Shown here piece after piece: positions 34,300 through 43,203 of a DNA stretch of 64,000 nt (the stretch's first letter is position 1; every line of letters starts with the position of its first letter). The position numbers and the translations under genes were made by a program. The notes under the pieces are model-generated. The model saw nothing but the letters and a program-made list of their open reading frames with translations, did not search any database and had not been told where the DNA came from. The stretch is from contig CAYQXJ010000008.1 in NCBI GenBank assembly GCA_964421565.1, positions 62,001 through 126,000 on the forward strand. The letters are read 5' to 3'. Origin of the DNA: CAYQXJ01 sp964421565. GTDB taxonomy: Bacteria > Planctomycetota > Brocadiia > SM23-32.

Positions 34300-35271
34300 A
34301 TGGGAACGACGGAAATACTGATCCTTGTGGCGGTCTTTTGCGGGGTTGCCGGCTTGTTCGCGGCCCTGGCGGTGTTCTTTGGAAGGCAGGGCGCAGGGTC
34401 GGGCGGCGACCGATGGGAGTTCCTGCAACGCACGAACAGAGCCGCTGCCAGCACCAGGAAGAAACGGAGTAAGCGCAGCAGCAGAAGCGGAGCCAGTGGC
34501 GAGTCCGCCGTCGAGCGCGCGCTGAAGTCCTTTGCGCGCATGTGGCACATCGGCGACACCTCGCAGAGTAAGCTCCAGGAAACGCTCGTCCACGCCGGCA
34601 TCCGCAACAAGGGAGCGGTAGAGGTCTTCCTCGGGGCCAAGTTCGCCCTCGCATTTGCTCTGCCCTCGGCAGTGGTGGCATTCCTGATGTGGCGGGCACG
34701 GGCCGCGGGCTCACAGGTGGACTGGGGTAACATGCTGATGTACGGCGCCATCGGGCTGATCATGGGCCTGATGCTGCCTAATATCTGGCTGAAGCGAAGA
34801 GCCCAGGGCCGGATCGAGCGCATCCGACTCTCCCTGCCCGACGCTCTGGACTTGTTGATCGTCTGCGTTGAGTCAGGTCTCGGCCTGGATGCTGCTCTCG
34901 TGCGCATTAGCAACGAGCTGCAGGACGTGGCCCCCGATTTCTGTGAGGAACTGCAGTTGCTGAACCTGGAGGTCTCGGCCGGCAAACCACGAGAAGAGTG
35001 CCTGCGGAACCTGGCGTTGCGCAGCGGTTGCGACGAGGTGGAATCCCTGACGGCACGCATCAATCAGGCTGCCCGTTACGGCACTAACCTGGGGCACTCC
35101 CTGCGCATACACAGTGAGTCACTAAGGCAGAAACGTCGGCAGGAAGCCGAAGAGCGAGCCGCCAAGACTACGGTGAAGCTGCTCTTTCCCCTCGTGTTCT
35201 TCGTCTTCCCTGCCATCTTCGTCGTCATTCTCGGGCCGGCTGCCGCAAAGGTTGCTGAGCAGTTCCTGTAA
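34300..35271 (+). CDS. tadC: TadC inner-membrane platform protein
   Basis: A 323-residue GspF-like protein. One helix at the N-terminus, a Ser/Arg/Lys-rich loop (about 45-68), a membrane pair (about 105-160), T2SSF core LPDALDLLIVCVESGLGLDA, LEVSAGKPREECLRNLA, and C-terminal helix FPLVFFVFPAIFVVILGP. AAGGTG precedes the ATG. It closes the tad cluster. Confidence 0.93.
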   Translation: MGTTEILILVAVFCGVAGLFAALAVFFGRQGAGSGGDRWEFLQRTNRAAASTRKKRSKRSSRSGASGESAVERALKSFARMWHIGDTSQSKLQETLVHAGIRNKGAVEVFLGAKFALAFALPSAVVAFLMWRARAAGSQVDWGNMLMYGAIGLIMGLMLPNIWLKRRAQGRIERIRLSLPDALDLLIVCVESGLGLDAALVRISNELQDVAPDFCEELQLLNLEVSAGKPREECLRNLALRSGCDEVESLTARINQAARYGTNLGHSLRIHSESLRQKRRQEAEERAAKTTVKLLFPLVFFVFPAIFVVILGPAAAKVAEQFL

Positions 35272-35321
35272 CCGGCTCTGTGCCTGGCAGTGGGCGGTGG
35301 CGGGCGGCAGGGCGCATTCTG

Positions 35322-35375
35322 CAGGGCCAGGGCGCCGTAAGCGCAGGGGGTTTTATTTTTTTCGGCCCTGTTTTT
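35322..35375 (+). terminator. Candidate terminator after tadC
   Basis: CAGGGCC (35322-35328) and GGCCCTG (35364-35370) form a 7-pair stem followed by TTTTT (35371-35375). The 35-base loop is long and itself contains a T-rich run at 35351-35362, so a shorter alternative hairpin may be the true one. Confidence 0.5.
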
Positions 35376-35526
35376 GCCGACCACGTGATGCTGGCCCTCT
35401 GCCTGCCGTCGCACGCCGACATCGCCTGATGCGGCGCCACGGACGCGCCAGAACCCTCGCTCTGCGTCGCTGCCGCCCGGGCGATGCCTCCGTTGTCCTC
35501 GCACCGCACCACTGCCGTGCTATGCC

Positions 35527-35556
35527 TTGAAAGGGGATGCGGGGATTGCGTAGATT
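35527..35556 (+). promoter_or_regulatory. Promoter for the OmpA-type lipoprotein gene
   Basis: TTGAAA (35527-35532), 18-base spacer, TAGATT (35551-35556), about 53 bases before the ATG at 35610. Confidence 0.55.
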
Positions 35557-35609
35557 CTGTACTGAGTGGTTGGCAAGTCACGCACAGCTTCTACCGGAGG
35601 GTTCGGAGG

Positions 35610-36461
35610 ATGAGCAGAAGGCTAAGCGGAGCCGCCATCTGCGCTGTTATTGTTCTGGCGGCAGGATGTAGTCCGGTGCAGAAGGGCGCCACTACGGGCG
35701 GTGCACTGGGCGGAGCGACCGGCGCCGCCATAGGGCACTACGCCTCTTCGTTGGGTGGGGTGCCCGGTGGCCTGATCGGCATGACGGTGGGCGCCGCCGG
35801 CGGAGCACTTGCCGCAGACCATTATTACAACGACCCGGCTGATGACGCAGAAACGCAGGTCGCCTCGGGGGATCTGCAACGGCTACGCCAGCAGCTCGGC
35901 GTTAAGGATGAGGAGCTGGCTAAGACCGAGGCCCAGCTCGAGAAGGAGAGGGCGCAGCAGAAGGCCATCCTTGAGGCGTATGAGAAGCTGCGCTCCGGCA
36001 AGGGGGCTCTTCAGAGCACTGTTCCCGCCGGTGTGCAGGTTTCCACAGACGTCGCCAACAACACCATCACCTACACCGTGCTCTCCGAGGTCCTGTTTGA
36101 TTCCGGACGCGCAGACTTGAGAACCGAAGGCAAGTCAACCCTCAGGCAGGCGGCGCAACACATCCGGGAAGAATTCCCCAACGCGGAGATTGAGGTGCGG
36201 GGCCATACCGACAACGTTCCGATCCGTTACTCGTCCTACGAGTCGAACTGGGACCTGTCCTGCGCGCGCGCCGTCTCGGTGGTGCGCTACCTGATTGAGG
36301 CGGAGAGCTTCACCCCGGACAAACTTGTAGCGGTCGGCTGCGGCGAGACGCGACCTGTGGCTCCGAACAGCAACGCTTCAGGGCGCCGTAAGAACCGGCG
36401 GGCTGAGATCGTCGTTCGGCCGGTCAAAGTCGAAGTGGCGGACGTTCGCACGTCCGAGTGA
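35610..36461 (+). CDS. OmpA-family lipoprotein with glycine-zipper region
   Basis: A 283-residue protein with a lipobox signal (VIVLAAGC), a Gly-rich zipper (about 25-70, GGALGGATGAAIG), a coiled coil (about 85-125) and a C-terminal OmpA peptidoglycan-binding domain with VRGHTDNVPIRYSSYESNW and GRRKNRRAEIVV. It should tether the outer membrane to the cell wall, like Pal or YiaD. The ATG at 35610 has GGAGG-like spacing and the correct signal peptide. Confidence 0.9.
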   Translation: MSRRLSGAAICAVIVLAAGCSPVQKGATTGGALGGATGAAIGHYASSLGGVPGGLIGMTVGAAGGALAADHYYNDPADDAETQVASGDLQRLRQQLGVKDEELAKTEAQLEKERAQQKAILEAYEKLRSGKGALQSTVPAGVQVSTDVANNTITYTVLSEVLFDSGRADLRTEGKSTLRQAAQHIREEFPNAEIEVRGHTDNVPIRYSSYESNWDLSCARAVSVVRYLIEAESFTPDKLVAVGCGETRPVAPNSNASGRRKNRRAEIVVRPVKVEVADVRTSE

Positions 36462-36498
36462 GCGCCAGCATCCTCCTTGTCCCGGCCGGGGCTTGCCG

Positions 36499-37251
36499 AT
36501 GGCACGGACGCATATCCGGGGTCTCGCCCTGCGAACCACTTGCCTTGCAGCGCTACTACTGCTGAGCGCTGGCTGCCACTATCCAAGGCCGGTGCCGACG
36601 TATGAGTACCTGACGGACTATGAGCGAATGAGCGACCGTTACGACCCGCTCGTGTCGCTGGTGTATGCTCCGGAGCCGACGGCCCTCGGCAATTACAGCG
36701 GGATGATCGTCGGGCCGATCACCGTCGGCAGCGGCTGGGTTAACGACAGGGAAGATGCTCTTCACTACGCAACGTATCTACGGGTCTGCCTGAAGAAAGA
36801 ACTCAACGAGCTGCGGCGCTTTGGTTTCGTGGCATTCGAACCTGACGACTTGCCCGTGGGCGGCAGCGAGGGGGCTTTGCGCCTGGAGGGCATGGTAACG
36901 AAGTTCGAGATGGGCTCCGGATTCCTGCGCTACTTGAGCGGCGCATTGTTCTTCGTGCAGGCGGGCGCTACCGATCTGCAGTTCGAAGGGCGGATTGTCG
37001 AGGCCGACACCGGCCGCCTCATCATGGAGCTTTGCGACCGTCGCCGGCATCACTGTAACACGCCGTTCGGCCCGAACCCCAAGAACTTCCTCAGCGGCTA
37101 TGCGATGGCCATCACGGCACGCGAAACGGCGGCGTGTCTGGCCAGGCTCGTCGGTCTCAGCTACGAAGGTGTGCCGGACGGGTTGCCCGAGCAAGAGGAA
37201 CAGCAAGATCAGAAACAGGGCACTTCCCTTGCTGCGCGGGAGGGGCAATGA
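36499..37251 (+). CDS. Lipoprotein of unknown function (DUF3313/DUF4410-like)
   Basis: A 250-residue protein with a signal peptide and lipobox LLLSAGC. The body (for example YERMSDRYDPLVSLVYAPEP and VCLKKELNELRRFGFVAFEP) resembles small outer-membrane lipoproteins of the DUF3313/DUF4410 type; I am unsure which. A Gln/Glu-rich tail follows. An ATG at 36499 is taken; a TTG sits 6 bases upstream. It overlaps murD by 4 bases. Confidence 0.7.
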   Translation: MARTHIRGLALRTTCLAALLLLSAGCHYPRPVPTYEYLTDYERMSDRYDPLVSLVYAPEPTALGNYSGMIVGPITVGSGWVNDREDALHYATYLRVCLKKELNELRRFGFVAFEPDDLPVGGSEGALRLEGMVTKFEMGSGFLRYLSGALFFVQAGATDLQFEGRIVEADTGRLIMELCDRRRHHCNTPFGPNPKNFLSGYAMAITARETAACLARLVGLSYEGVPDGLPEQEEQQDQKQGTSLAAREGQ

Positions 37252-38735
37252 GCGTGGATTCCGACGTACACCGCGTTCGCTTCTGCTCTCGGCAGCAGCT
37301 ACTCGACCTTGTGGCCCGGCTGCAGGGCCTGCGGGTGACGCTGATGGGGCTGGGGTTGTTTGGAGGCGGTGTCGGTGCGGCGCGGTTCCTTGCCGAGCGG
37401 TGTGCGCGTGTCACGGTTACTGACCTGCGCAACGCCCGCCAGCTCGGAGAGTCGATTCGCGCACTGGACGGCTTGCCTGTGGAGTATCGGCTCGGGGGCC
37501 ACGATCAGAGAGACTTCCGCGAAGCCGAACTCGTGGTAGCCGGCCCGGGCGTTCCTCGGACCAGCCCCCACCTGCGCCTTGCCGCCGCCGCCGGGGTACC
37601 GATCACCAGCCCGATGAACATCTTCCTGGCACTCTGCAAAGGGCGCGTGGCCGCAGTCACGGGCAGCAACGGTAAGTCGACAACCACGGCGCTGCTTGCG
37701 GGAATGTGCCGCGAGGGTGGCCGTCGCGTGTGGCTGGGGGGTAACATCGGCATATCGCTGCTGCCATCGGTGGACACCATCGACGAGCATGACCTGGTTG
37801 TGCTGGAACTGTCCAGCTTCCAGTTGCAGGACGCGGCGACCATCCAATGGTCCCCCCACGTGGCCGTGGTCACGAATATCACCCCGAACCATCTGGACCG
37901 CCATGGCACGTTCGCAGATTACGTAGCAGCAAAGAAAAACATTGTGCGCTGGCAGGGCCGCGGGGACTTCGTGGTTTTGAATGCTGGCAACGAGGTTCTG
38001 AGGATGTGGACAGGGCAGGGCCTCAAAGCACATGTCGTTGTCTTCGGGGGCGGAGCTGGACAAGAGTGCCCAGAAGGCGTCAGGTGCGTGGACGGACGGG
38101 TGCTGTGGTGTAGCAAGGGCCGGCAGGAGTGCATGTTCCGCCACGAAGTGATTCCGCTGCCGGGACACCATAACGTGGAGAATGCCATGGCTGCGGCTGC
38201 AGCAGCGCGGCTGTTGGGCATTGGCTCCGCGTCGGTTCAGGCTGCGCTGCGCGACTTCGTGGGGCTGGAGCACCGACTCGAGTTGGTGGGGGATTCCGGA
38301 TGTCTGCGCTACTACAACGACTCCTACAGTACCACACCAGAGTCAACAGTTGCAGCTATCGACAGTTTCCCGGGCCCGATAGCCCTGATCGCTGGAGGCT
38401 ACGACAAGAAGCTCGACACAGCGCCGATCGCCGCCGCAGTGGCACGCAGAGCCGCGATAGTAGTGACCATCGGGCAGACTGGGCCACGTCTGGCGCGCCA
38501 ATGCCGGCGAGCCGGCGCAATCGCAGGTCGCGAGGTGTTGGTCAGGGAGGCGGAGGGATTGCGGGACGCTGTGCAGTTGGCGGGCCGTCTGTCGCCCCCC
38601 GGCACATCGGTGCTCTTCTCGCCCGGATGCGCGAGCTACGACATGTTCGAGAACTGTCGGGAACGGGGCAGGCTGTTTCGGCAGGTTGTCTTGGAAGAGG
38701 CTGGGAACGCTGGTCCGGTTAACCGTTCGGCATGA
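37248..38735 (+). CDS. murD: UDP-N-acetylmuramoylalanine-D-glutamate ligase MurD
   Basis: A 495-residue Mur ligase that adds D-Glu to UDP-MurNAc-L-Ala in the cytoplasm. N-terminal UDP-binding domain with VTLMGLGLFGGGVGAARFL; ATP loop TGSNGKSTTTALLAG; LELSSFQLQDA; NITPNHLDRHGTF; C-terminal NDSYSTTPESTVAAI. The protein shows that this organism makes peptidoglycan. It lies outside any division/cell-wall cluster, overlapped by a lipoprotein gene. Confidence 0.95.
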   Translation: MSVDSDVHRVRFCSRQQLLDLVARLQGLRVTLMGLGLFGGGVGAARFLAERCARVTVTDLRNARQLGESIRALDGLPVEYRLGGHDQRDFREAELVVAGPGVPRTSPHLRLAAAAGVPITSPMNIFLALCKGRVAAVTGSNGKSTTTALLAGMCREGGRRVWLGGNIGISLLPSVDTIDEHDLVVLELSSFQLQDAATIQWSPHVAVVTNITPNHLDRHGTFADYVAAKKNIVRWQGRGDFVVLNAGNEVLRMWTGQGLKAHVVVFGGGAGQECPEGVRCVDGRVLWCSKGRQECMFRHEVIPLPGHHNVENAMAAAAAARLLGIGSASVQAALRDFVGLEHRLELVGDSGCLRYYNDSYSTTPESTVAAIDSFPGPIALIAGGYDKKLDTAPIAAAVARRAAIVVTIGQTGPRLARQCRRAGAIAGREVLVREAEGLRDAVQLAGRLSPPGTSVLFSPGCASYDMFENCRERGRLFRQVVLEEAGNAGPVNRSA

Positions 38736-38801
38736 TGAGCGAGGGGGGCGGTCCGGCGGGACGCGGACCAGATTCTGGCGGCATTTGCGACCTGAAGCTG
38801 C

Positions 38802-38830
38802 TTGCACGGGCACTATTCAGCCACTATAAT
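38802..38830 (+). promoter_or_regulatory. Promoter for rpsU
   Basis: TTGCAC (38802-38807), 17-base spacer, TATAAT (38825-38830), about 85 bases before the rpsU ATG. It is one of the best promoters in the window, as suits a ribosomal protein gene. Confidence 0.7.
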
Positions 38831-38915
38831 ACATCTCTTGGTAATTGTACGCCAGGCAGTTGTTCAGCCCCATCTGGTGGACCCGCGCCATGGTTAGGAG
38901 GTGAGTCTCTCTCGT

Positions 38916-39110
38916 ATGGCGAAGATTATCGTGCATCAGGATGAGTCCGTGAAGGATGCTTTGCGGCGCTTCAAGAAGTTGGTGAACCGCGAAGGCATTG
39001 TTACGCGAAGCCGACGTGTGTCACGCTTCGAGAAGCCTTCCGAACGGCGCCGCCGTGAAAAGGCCGAAAGACTGAAGAACATCCGCAAGGCGCAGAAGAA
39101 CTCCCCGTGA
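38916..39110 (+). CDS. rpsU: Ribosomal protein bS21
   Basis: A 64-residue, strongly basic protein that opens MAKIIVHQDESVKDALRRFK and continues with EKPSERRRREKAERLK, the S21 pattern. It sits on the small-subunit platform near the anti-Shine-Dalgarno. AGGAGG lies 14 bases upstream of the ATG, rather far; a GTG at 38901 in the same frame would add five residues not usual for the family. Confidence 0.93.
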   Translation: MAKIIVHQDESVKDALRRFKKLVNREGIVTRSRRVSRFEKPSERRRREKAERLKNIRKAQKNSP

Positions 39111-39133
39111 CGTGACGTACTGCGGGTTAGTGA

Positions 39134-39167
39134 AAAGCGACCGGTAGCATGGGCTGCCGGTCGCTTT
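39134..39167. terminator. Bidirectional terminator between rpsU and the peptide-transport operon
   Basis: AAAGCGACCGG (39134-39144) pairs perfectly with CCGGTCGCTTT (39157-39167); short T runs flank both sides. It lies in the gap between two converging transcription units. Confidence 0.8.
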
Positions 39168-39181
39168 GTTCTGCGGTAAGC

Positions 39182-40144
39182 TCAGGCCCGCCAACACCTG
39201 ACGAAATGGCCATCCCCCACTTCGGTAAGCTCCGGCAACCAGTGGCACTGCTGCCCGGCCATGGGACAGCGCGGGCGGAAGGGGCAACCCTCCGGTGCCT
39301 GGGTCCGGGGTTGGTCGTCCGGGGCGGGCTCCGCGGCGCGCTCATGGTCGGGGTCCGGTACGGGCACCGCAGCCAGCAGCGTGAGAGTATACGGATGACG
39401 CGGTTGACCAAACAGGGCATCCCTCGGCCCATGTTCCACGATGAGCCCTCCGTACATCACCATCACTTCGTGCGATATGTGCTCCACCACACTCAGGTCG
39501 TGTGCGATAAACAGGTAACTGATGCCCCGCTCGCGCTGGATGTCAGCCAGCAAGTTGATAATCTGCGCCTGGATGGACATGTCGAGCGCGGAGACCGGCT
39601 CGTCGCAGACGATGAAGTCCGGGTCGAGCGCGAGGGCCCGGGCGATGCCGACGCGCTGGCGTTGCCCGCCTGAGAACTCATGCGGATAGTGGTTGTGATA
39701 GGCGGCCGACAATCCGACGCGCTCCAGCAGTTCCGCGACTCGACGGCGACGCTCTCGCCCAATCGCCAGGCCATGTATCGCCAGCGGTTCGCCGACGATG
39801 CCTTCCACCGTCATGCGGGGGTTCAGGGAGCTGTACGGGTCCTGGAATATGATCTGCATCCGTCGGCGCAGCGCCCTCAGCGCGTTGGCGCCAAGACTGT
39901 GGATGGCCTGACCGTCGAAGACAATCCGCCCCGTTGTCGGTTCGATCAGGCGGAGTATCGCTCGACCGGTCGTCGTCTTGCCGCATCCACTCTCGCCCAC
40001 CAGCCCTACTGTGGACCCGCGCCGTACGTCCAGCGATACACCATCCACTGCGCGCACGTAGCCCTTCACACGCCGCAGCACGCCCCGGTGGATGGGGAAG
40101 TACTTCCTCAGGTCGCGTACCTCAAGTAGCGGCCGATCTTTCAT
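39182..40144 (-). CDS. Oligopeptide/dipeptide ABC transporter ATPase (DppF/OppF type)
   Basis: A 320-residue ATPase. Walker A VGESGCGKTTTGRAI, Q-loop in MQIIFQDPYSSLNPRM, signature SGGQRQRVGIARALAL, Walker B FIVCDEPVSALDM, and the C-terminal oligopeptide motif GCPFRPRCPM. It couples ATP hydrolysis to peptide import. It overlaps the upstream ATPase gene by 23 bases and is last in the operon. Confidence 0.95.
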   Translation of the reverse strand: MKDRPLLEVRDLRKYFPIHRGVLRRVKGYVRAVDGVSLDVRRGSTVGLVGESGCGKTTTGRAILRLIEPTTGRIVFDGQAIHSLGANALRALRRRMQIIFQDPYSSLNPRMTVEGIVGEPLAIHGLAIGRERRRRVAELLERVGLSAAYHNHYPHEFSGGQRQRVGIARALALDPDFIVCDEPVSALDMSIQAQIINLLADIQRERGISYLFIAHDLSVVEHISHEVMVMYGGLIVEHGPRDALFGQPRHPYTLTLLAAVPVPDPDHERAAEPAPDDQPRTQAPEGCPFRPRCPMAGQQCHWLPELTEVGDGHFVRCWRA

Positions 40145-41183
40145 TTATCTCCACCTGTGGGTCAGTCAGCGTAACGCCTGGCGGTGGGCCGTGGGTGTTC
40201 TGCCAGTAGCCCGCCAGCCGCAGGCACCGCGCCTGGTGGCCTGGGGCTACCTCGCGCAGCTGTGGCTCAATGCGTGCGCAGGCCTGCTCCGCCATGTAGC
40301 AGCGCGGATGGAAACGGCACCCGGACGGGTGGTGCCGCGCGTCCGGAACCTGGCCGGGAATCACGTTCAAGGGCCGGCCGGGCTCGGAGGCGACCGGCAG
40401 TGATTGCACAAGGCTGAGCAGGTAGGGGTGGCGCGGTTGCCGGAAAACGGCTCGCACGTCGGCATGCTCCACGATCTGGCCGGCGTACATGACGCCGACG
40501 CGATCCGCCACTTCCGCCACGACGCCGAGATCATGGGTGATCAGCAGCACCGACATTCCGAGCTGGTCCTGCAGGTCCTTCAGCAGGGCGAGTATGCGTG
40601 CCTGGATCGTCACGTCCAGTGCTGTGGTCGGCTCGTCGGCAATCAGCAGTTCCGGTCGACACACGAGCGCCATGGCAATCATGGCCCGCTGCTGCATGCC
40701 GCCGGAGAGCTGGTGCGGATACTCACCCATCCGTTCAGCGGCACGGGGGATGCGCACGCGCTCCAACATGTCGACTGCGATCCTGCGCGCTTCGCGGCGG
40801 CTGACTTCCCGGTGTTGCCGCACGGCTTCCACGATCTGCGTGCCGATCGTGAAAACCGGGTTCAGCGAGGTCATCGGTTCCTGAAAGACCATGGAGATGT
40901 GGTTGCCGCGGTGGCGTCGCATCTCACGCGCAGGCAGCTTCAGAAGGTCGCGACCACGGAAGAGCACCTCGCCCGATACAATGCGTCCCGGCGGCGACGG
41001 TATGAGCCGCATAATGGAAAGAGCTGTCACCGACTTGCCGCAGCCCGATTCGCCGACCAGGCAGAAGGTCTCCCTCTCACGCAGGCGGAAGCTCACTCCG
41101 TCAACAGCGTGCGCAACGCCGCTCTCGGTGAAGAAGTGAGTGACCAGGTTCCGCACTTCGAGCACGGGTTGCTCTTCGCTCAC
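40122..41183 (-). CDS. Oligopeptide/dipeptide ABC transporter ATPase (DppD/OppD type)
   Basis: A 353-residue ATPase. Walker A VGESGCGKSVTALSI, MVFQEPMTSLNPV, signature SGGMQQRAMIAMAL, Walker B LLIADEPTTALDV, and the C-terminal Cys motif GCRFHPRCYMAEQAC found in DppD/OppD. It pairs with the downstream ATPase. Overlaps the permease gene by 4 bases. Confidence 0.95.
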   Translation of the reverse strand: MSEEQPVLEVRNLVTHFFTESGVAHAVDGVSFRLRERETFCLVGESGCGKSVTALSIMRLIPSPPGRIVSGEVLFRGRDLLKLPAREMRRHRGNHISMVFQEPMTSLNPVFTIGTQIVEAVRQHREVSRREARRIAVDMLERVRIPRAAERMGEYPHQLSGGMQQRAMIAMALVCRPELLIADEPTTALDVTIQARILALLKDLQDQLGMSVLLITHDLGVVAEVADRVGVMYAGQIVEHADVRAVFRQPRHPYLLSLVQSLPVASEPGRPLNVIPGQVPDARHHPSGCRFHPRCYMAEQACARIEPQLREVAPGHQARCLRLAGYWQNTHGPPPGVTLTDPQVEINERSAAT

Positions 41184-42145
41184 GCTTGCCCTCCTTCCAC
41201 CGAGCGCAGTCGGGGGTCGAGCGCATCACGCAGGGCGTCGCCCAGCACATTGAACGCCAGCACCAGAAGGAACAGGGCAACCGCCGCGCTCACGAACTGC
41301 CACCACACCACGGGTTCCCGGGTCAGTTCCATCTTCGCGTGGGATATCATGCGCCCCCACGACGTCCTCTCCACCTCAACACCGACACCGAGATACGTCA
41401 GCAGCGCCTCCGACAGGACGATGCCGCTGAAGCCGAGAGTGAAGGTTATGATGACGATGTGGAACAGGTTCGGCAGTACATGGCGCAGTAGCACGCGCGA
41501 GTGGCGCGCCCCGATGGCCCGGGCAGCCAGCACGTAGTCCGCCTCCCGAAGTTTCAGCGTTTCCCCGCGTATCAGCCGGCAGAGCCCGACCCATCCCGTG
41601 ACGCCGAGAGCAATGCAGACCTGCACCAGGCCGCGCTCCATCACCGTCATCAGTGCGATCAACAGCAGGATGCCGGGTATGCAGGCAAGGGTTGAATAGA
41701 TGTAGACGATCATATCGTCGATCCGCCCACCGAAGTAACCCGCCACGATGCCGAACAGCAGTCCCAGGGGGATGTAGATCGCCGCCGTGAGGCCGCCCAG
41801 CACCAGAGCCGTGTTCATGCCTTTGATGGTCTTCAGCAGCACGTCTCGGCCCTGGATGTCCGTGCCCAGTATGTGCCGGTTCGTTCCCGGGCTCGCGTAA
41901 CTCTCTTCCTTGTCGGTCTCGCCCACTATCACGGCGAAGGCGTAGTCGATCAGGCTGCCCTGCCGGGCCACGGCCTGTTCGCCGGAGCCCGCCGTCCACG
42001 CCACCGGCACGAACTCCAGTGCGCCGAGCACGAAGTAAACGCCGATCACTCCCATGCAGGCGATGGCCAGGCGATTACGACGCAACCGTCGCCATCCTTC
42101 CCCCCAGAGGGAGCGCACCTCTGCCGTTTGCTCGTCGCCGTTCAT
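41180..42145 (-). CDS. Peptide ABC transporter permease (DppC/OppC type)
   Basis: A 321-residue inner-membrane permease with six predicted helices. An N-terminal helix at about 27-47, a long periplasmic loop with HILGTDIQGRDVL, a typical DppC stretch, and the EAA coupling loop near GARHSRVLLRHVLPN. It forms the channel with the DppB-type partner, with which it overlaps by 4 bases. Confidence 0.93.
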   Translation of the reverse strand: MNGDEQTAEVRSLWGEGWRRLRRNRLAIACMGVIGVYFVLGALEFVPVAWTAGSGEQAVARQGSLIDYAFAVIVGETDKEESYASPGTNRHILGTDIQGRDVLLKTIKGMNTALVLGGLTAAIYIPLGLLFGIVAGYFGGRIDDMIVYIYSTLACIPGILLLIALMTVMERGLVQVCIALGVTGWVGLCRLIRGETLKLREADYVLAARAIGARHSRVLLRHVLPNLFHIVIITFTLGFSGIVLSEALLTYLGVGVEVERTSWGRMISHAKMELTREPVVWWQFVSAAVALFLLVLAFNVLGDALRDALDPRLRSVEGGQA

Positions 42146-43203
42146 CGAAGCGTCACCCGTGGGTCAACCAAAGTATAGCTGATGTCGGTTGCCAGGTTTC
42201 CCGCAGCGAACAGCAGGGCGCCCAGGTAGACGATGGCGGCCAGCACACGCGTGTCGCCCGTAGTCACCGCCTCGACCGTCAAGTTGCCGAGGCCGGGTAT
42301 GCCGAAGAACCTCTCCAGCAGCAGCGAGCCCATGAACAGGAAAGGGATGGCCAACACCGTGCGTGTCAGGATGGGCACCATGGCATTCTTCAGCACGTGC
42401 TTGAACAGGATCAACCTCTCGCTCAGCCCCTTAGCCCGCGCGGTGCGCACGTAATCCCGGCCCATCTCCTCCAGCATGATGGCGCGGTAGAAACGCACAT
42501 TGCTGCCCAGCCCCTTGATAACGGCTATGATTATCGGCAGCAGCAAGAACTGGAAGGCGCTAATGCCGCTCCCGTAGCCGTAGACCGGGAACAATCGCAT
42601 GTGTTGCGCCAGCAGGTACTGCCCTCCGATGATGTAAAACAGCATGGAAATGGACATCAGCGCAACACAGATCACGACGATCCACAGGTCCAGAAATGTC
42701 GCACGGAAGTATGCCACCGTCAGTGACAGGCTAACCGATACCAGCAGTCCGAGCACGAAGATGGGGACCGTGAGCGTGAGGGACGGCACCATGCCGCGCC
42801 GGATCATCTGGCCGATGTCTTCGTGCGTCTTCTCCGAGCGGCCGAAACGGAACAGAAGCAGCCGGGCCATGTGGTCGGCGAAGCGGGTGTCGGTCACCCA
42901 CTTGAAGCCCTTGGCCCGTATGTTGGCAAGCAGCCTGATCACTCTCCCCTGCAGCGATGGGACCGGCAGGCGGTTGATCAGCGCCAGTTCCTCGGGTGGC
43001 GCCAGGTTGAGCGCCAGTGGCCTGTCCCAGCCCCTCGCTTCTACAATCTCGCGTATCTGCTGCTGCGTGGCGGCCTTGCCCAGTTCCCGCGCCGCGCGGT
43101 CCTGAGGGGAGAAGACCACCTCGAACAGCAGGAAGGTGAACAGGCAGACCCCGATCACCAGCGGGATGGTGTAGAGCACGCGGCGGATGATATAGGCGAT
43201 CAC
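42142..43203 (-). CDS. Peptide ABC transporter permease (DppB/OppB type)
   Basis: A 353-residue permease. It begins IAYIIRRVLYTIPLVIGV, typical for DppB; a periplasmic region of about 130 residues, longer than usual, carries the insert VIRLLANIRAKGFKWVTD; the EAA loop is DYVRTARAKGLSERLILFKH. The GTG at 43203 is chosen because GAGGAG lies just upstream and the start overlaps the preceding stop (GTGA). Confidence 0.92.
   Translation of the reverse strand: MIAYIIRRVLYTIPLVIGVCLFTFLLFEVVFSPQDRAARELGKAATQQQIREIVEARGWDRPLALNLAPPEELALINRLPVPSLQGRVIRLLANIRAKGFKWVTDTRFADHMARLLLFRFGRSEKTHEDIGQMIRRGMVPSLTLTVPIFVLGLLVSVSLSLTVAYFRATFLDLWIVVICVALMSISMLFYIIGGQYLLAQHMRLFPVYGYGSGISAFQFLLLPIIIAVIKGLGSNVRFYRAIMLEEMGRDYVRTARAKGLSERLILFKHVLKNAMVPILTRTVLAIPFLFMGSLLLERFFGIPGLGNLTVEAVTTGDTRVLAAIVYLGALLFAAGNLATDISYTLVDPRVTLR

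Larger units (their letters stand above)
35272..35609. other. Non-coding interval after the tad cluster
   Basis: Apart from the terminator candidate at 35322-35375 and the promoter at 35527-35556, I see no gene in this 338-base stretch. An in-frame ATG at 35484 for the next gene lies upstream of that promoter and is rejected. Confidence 0.6.
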
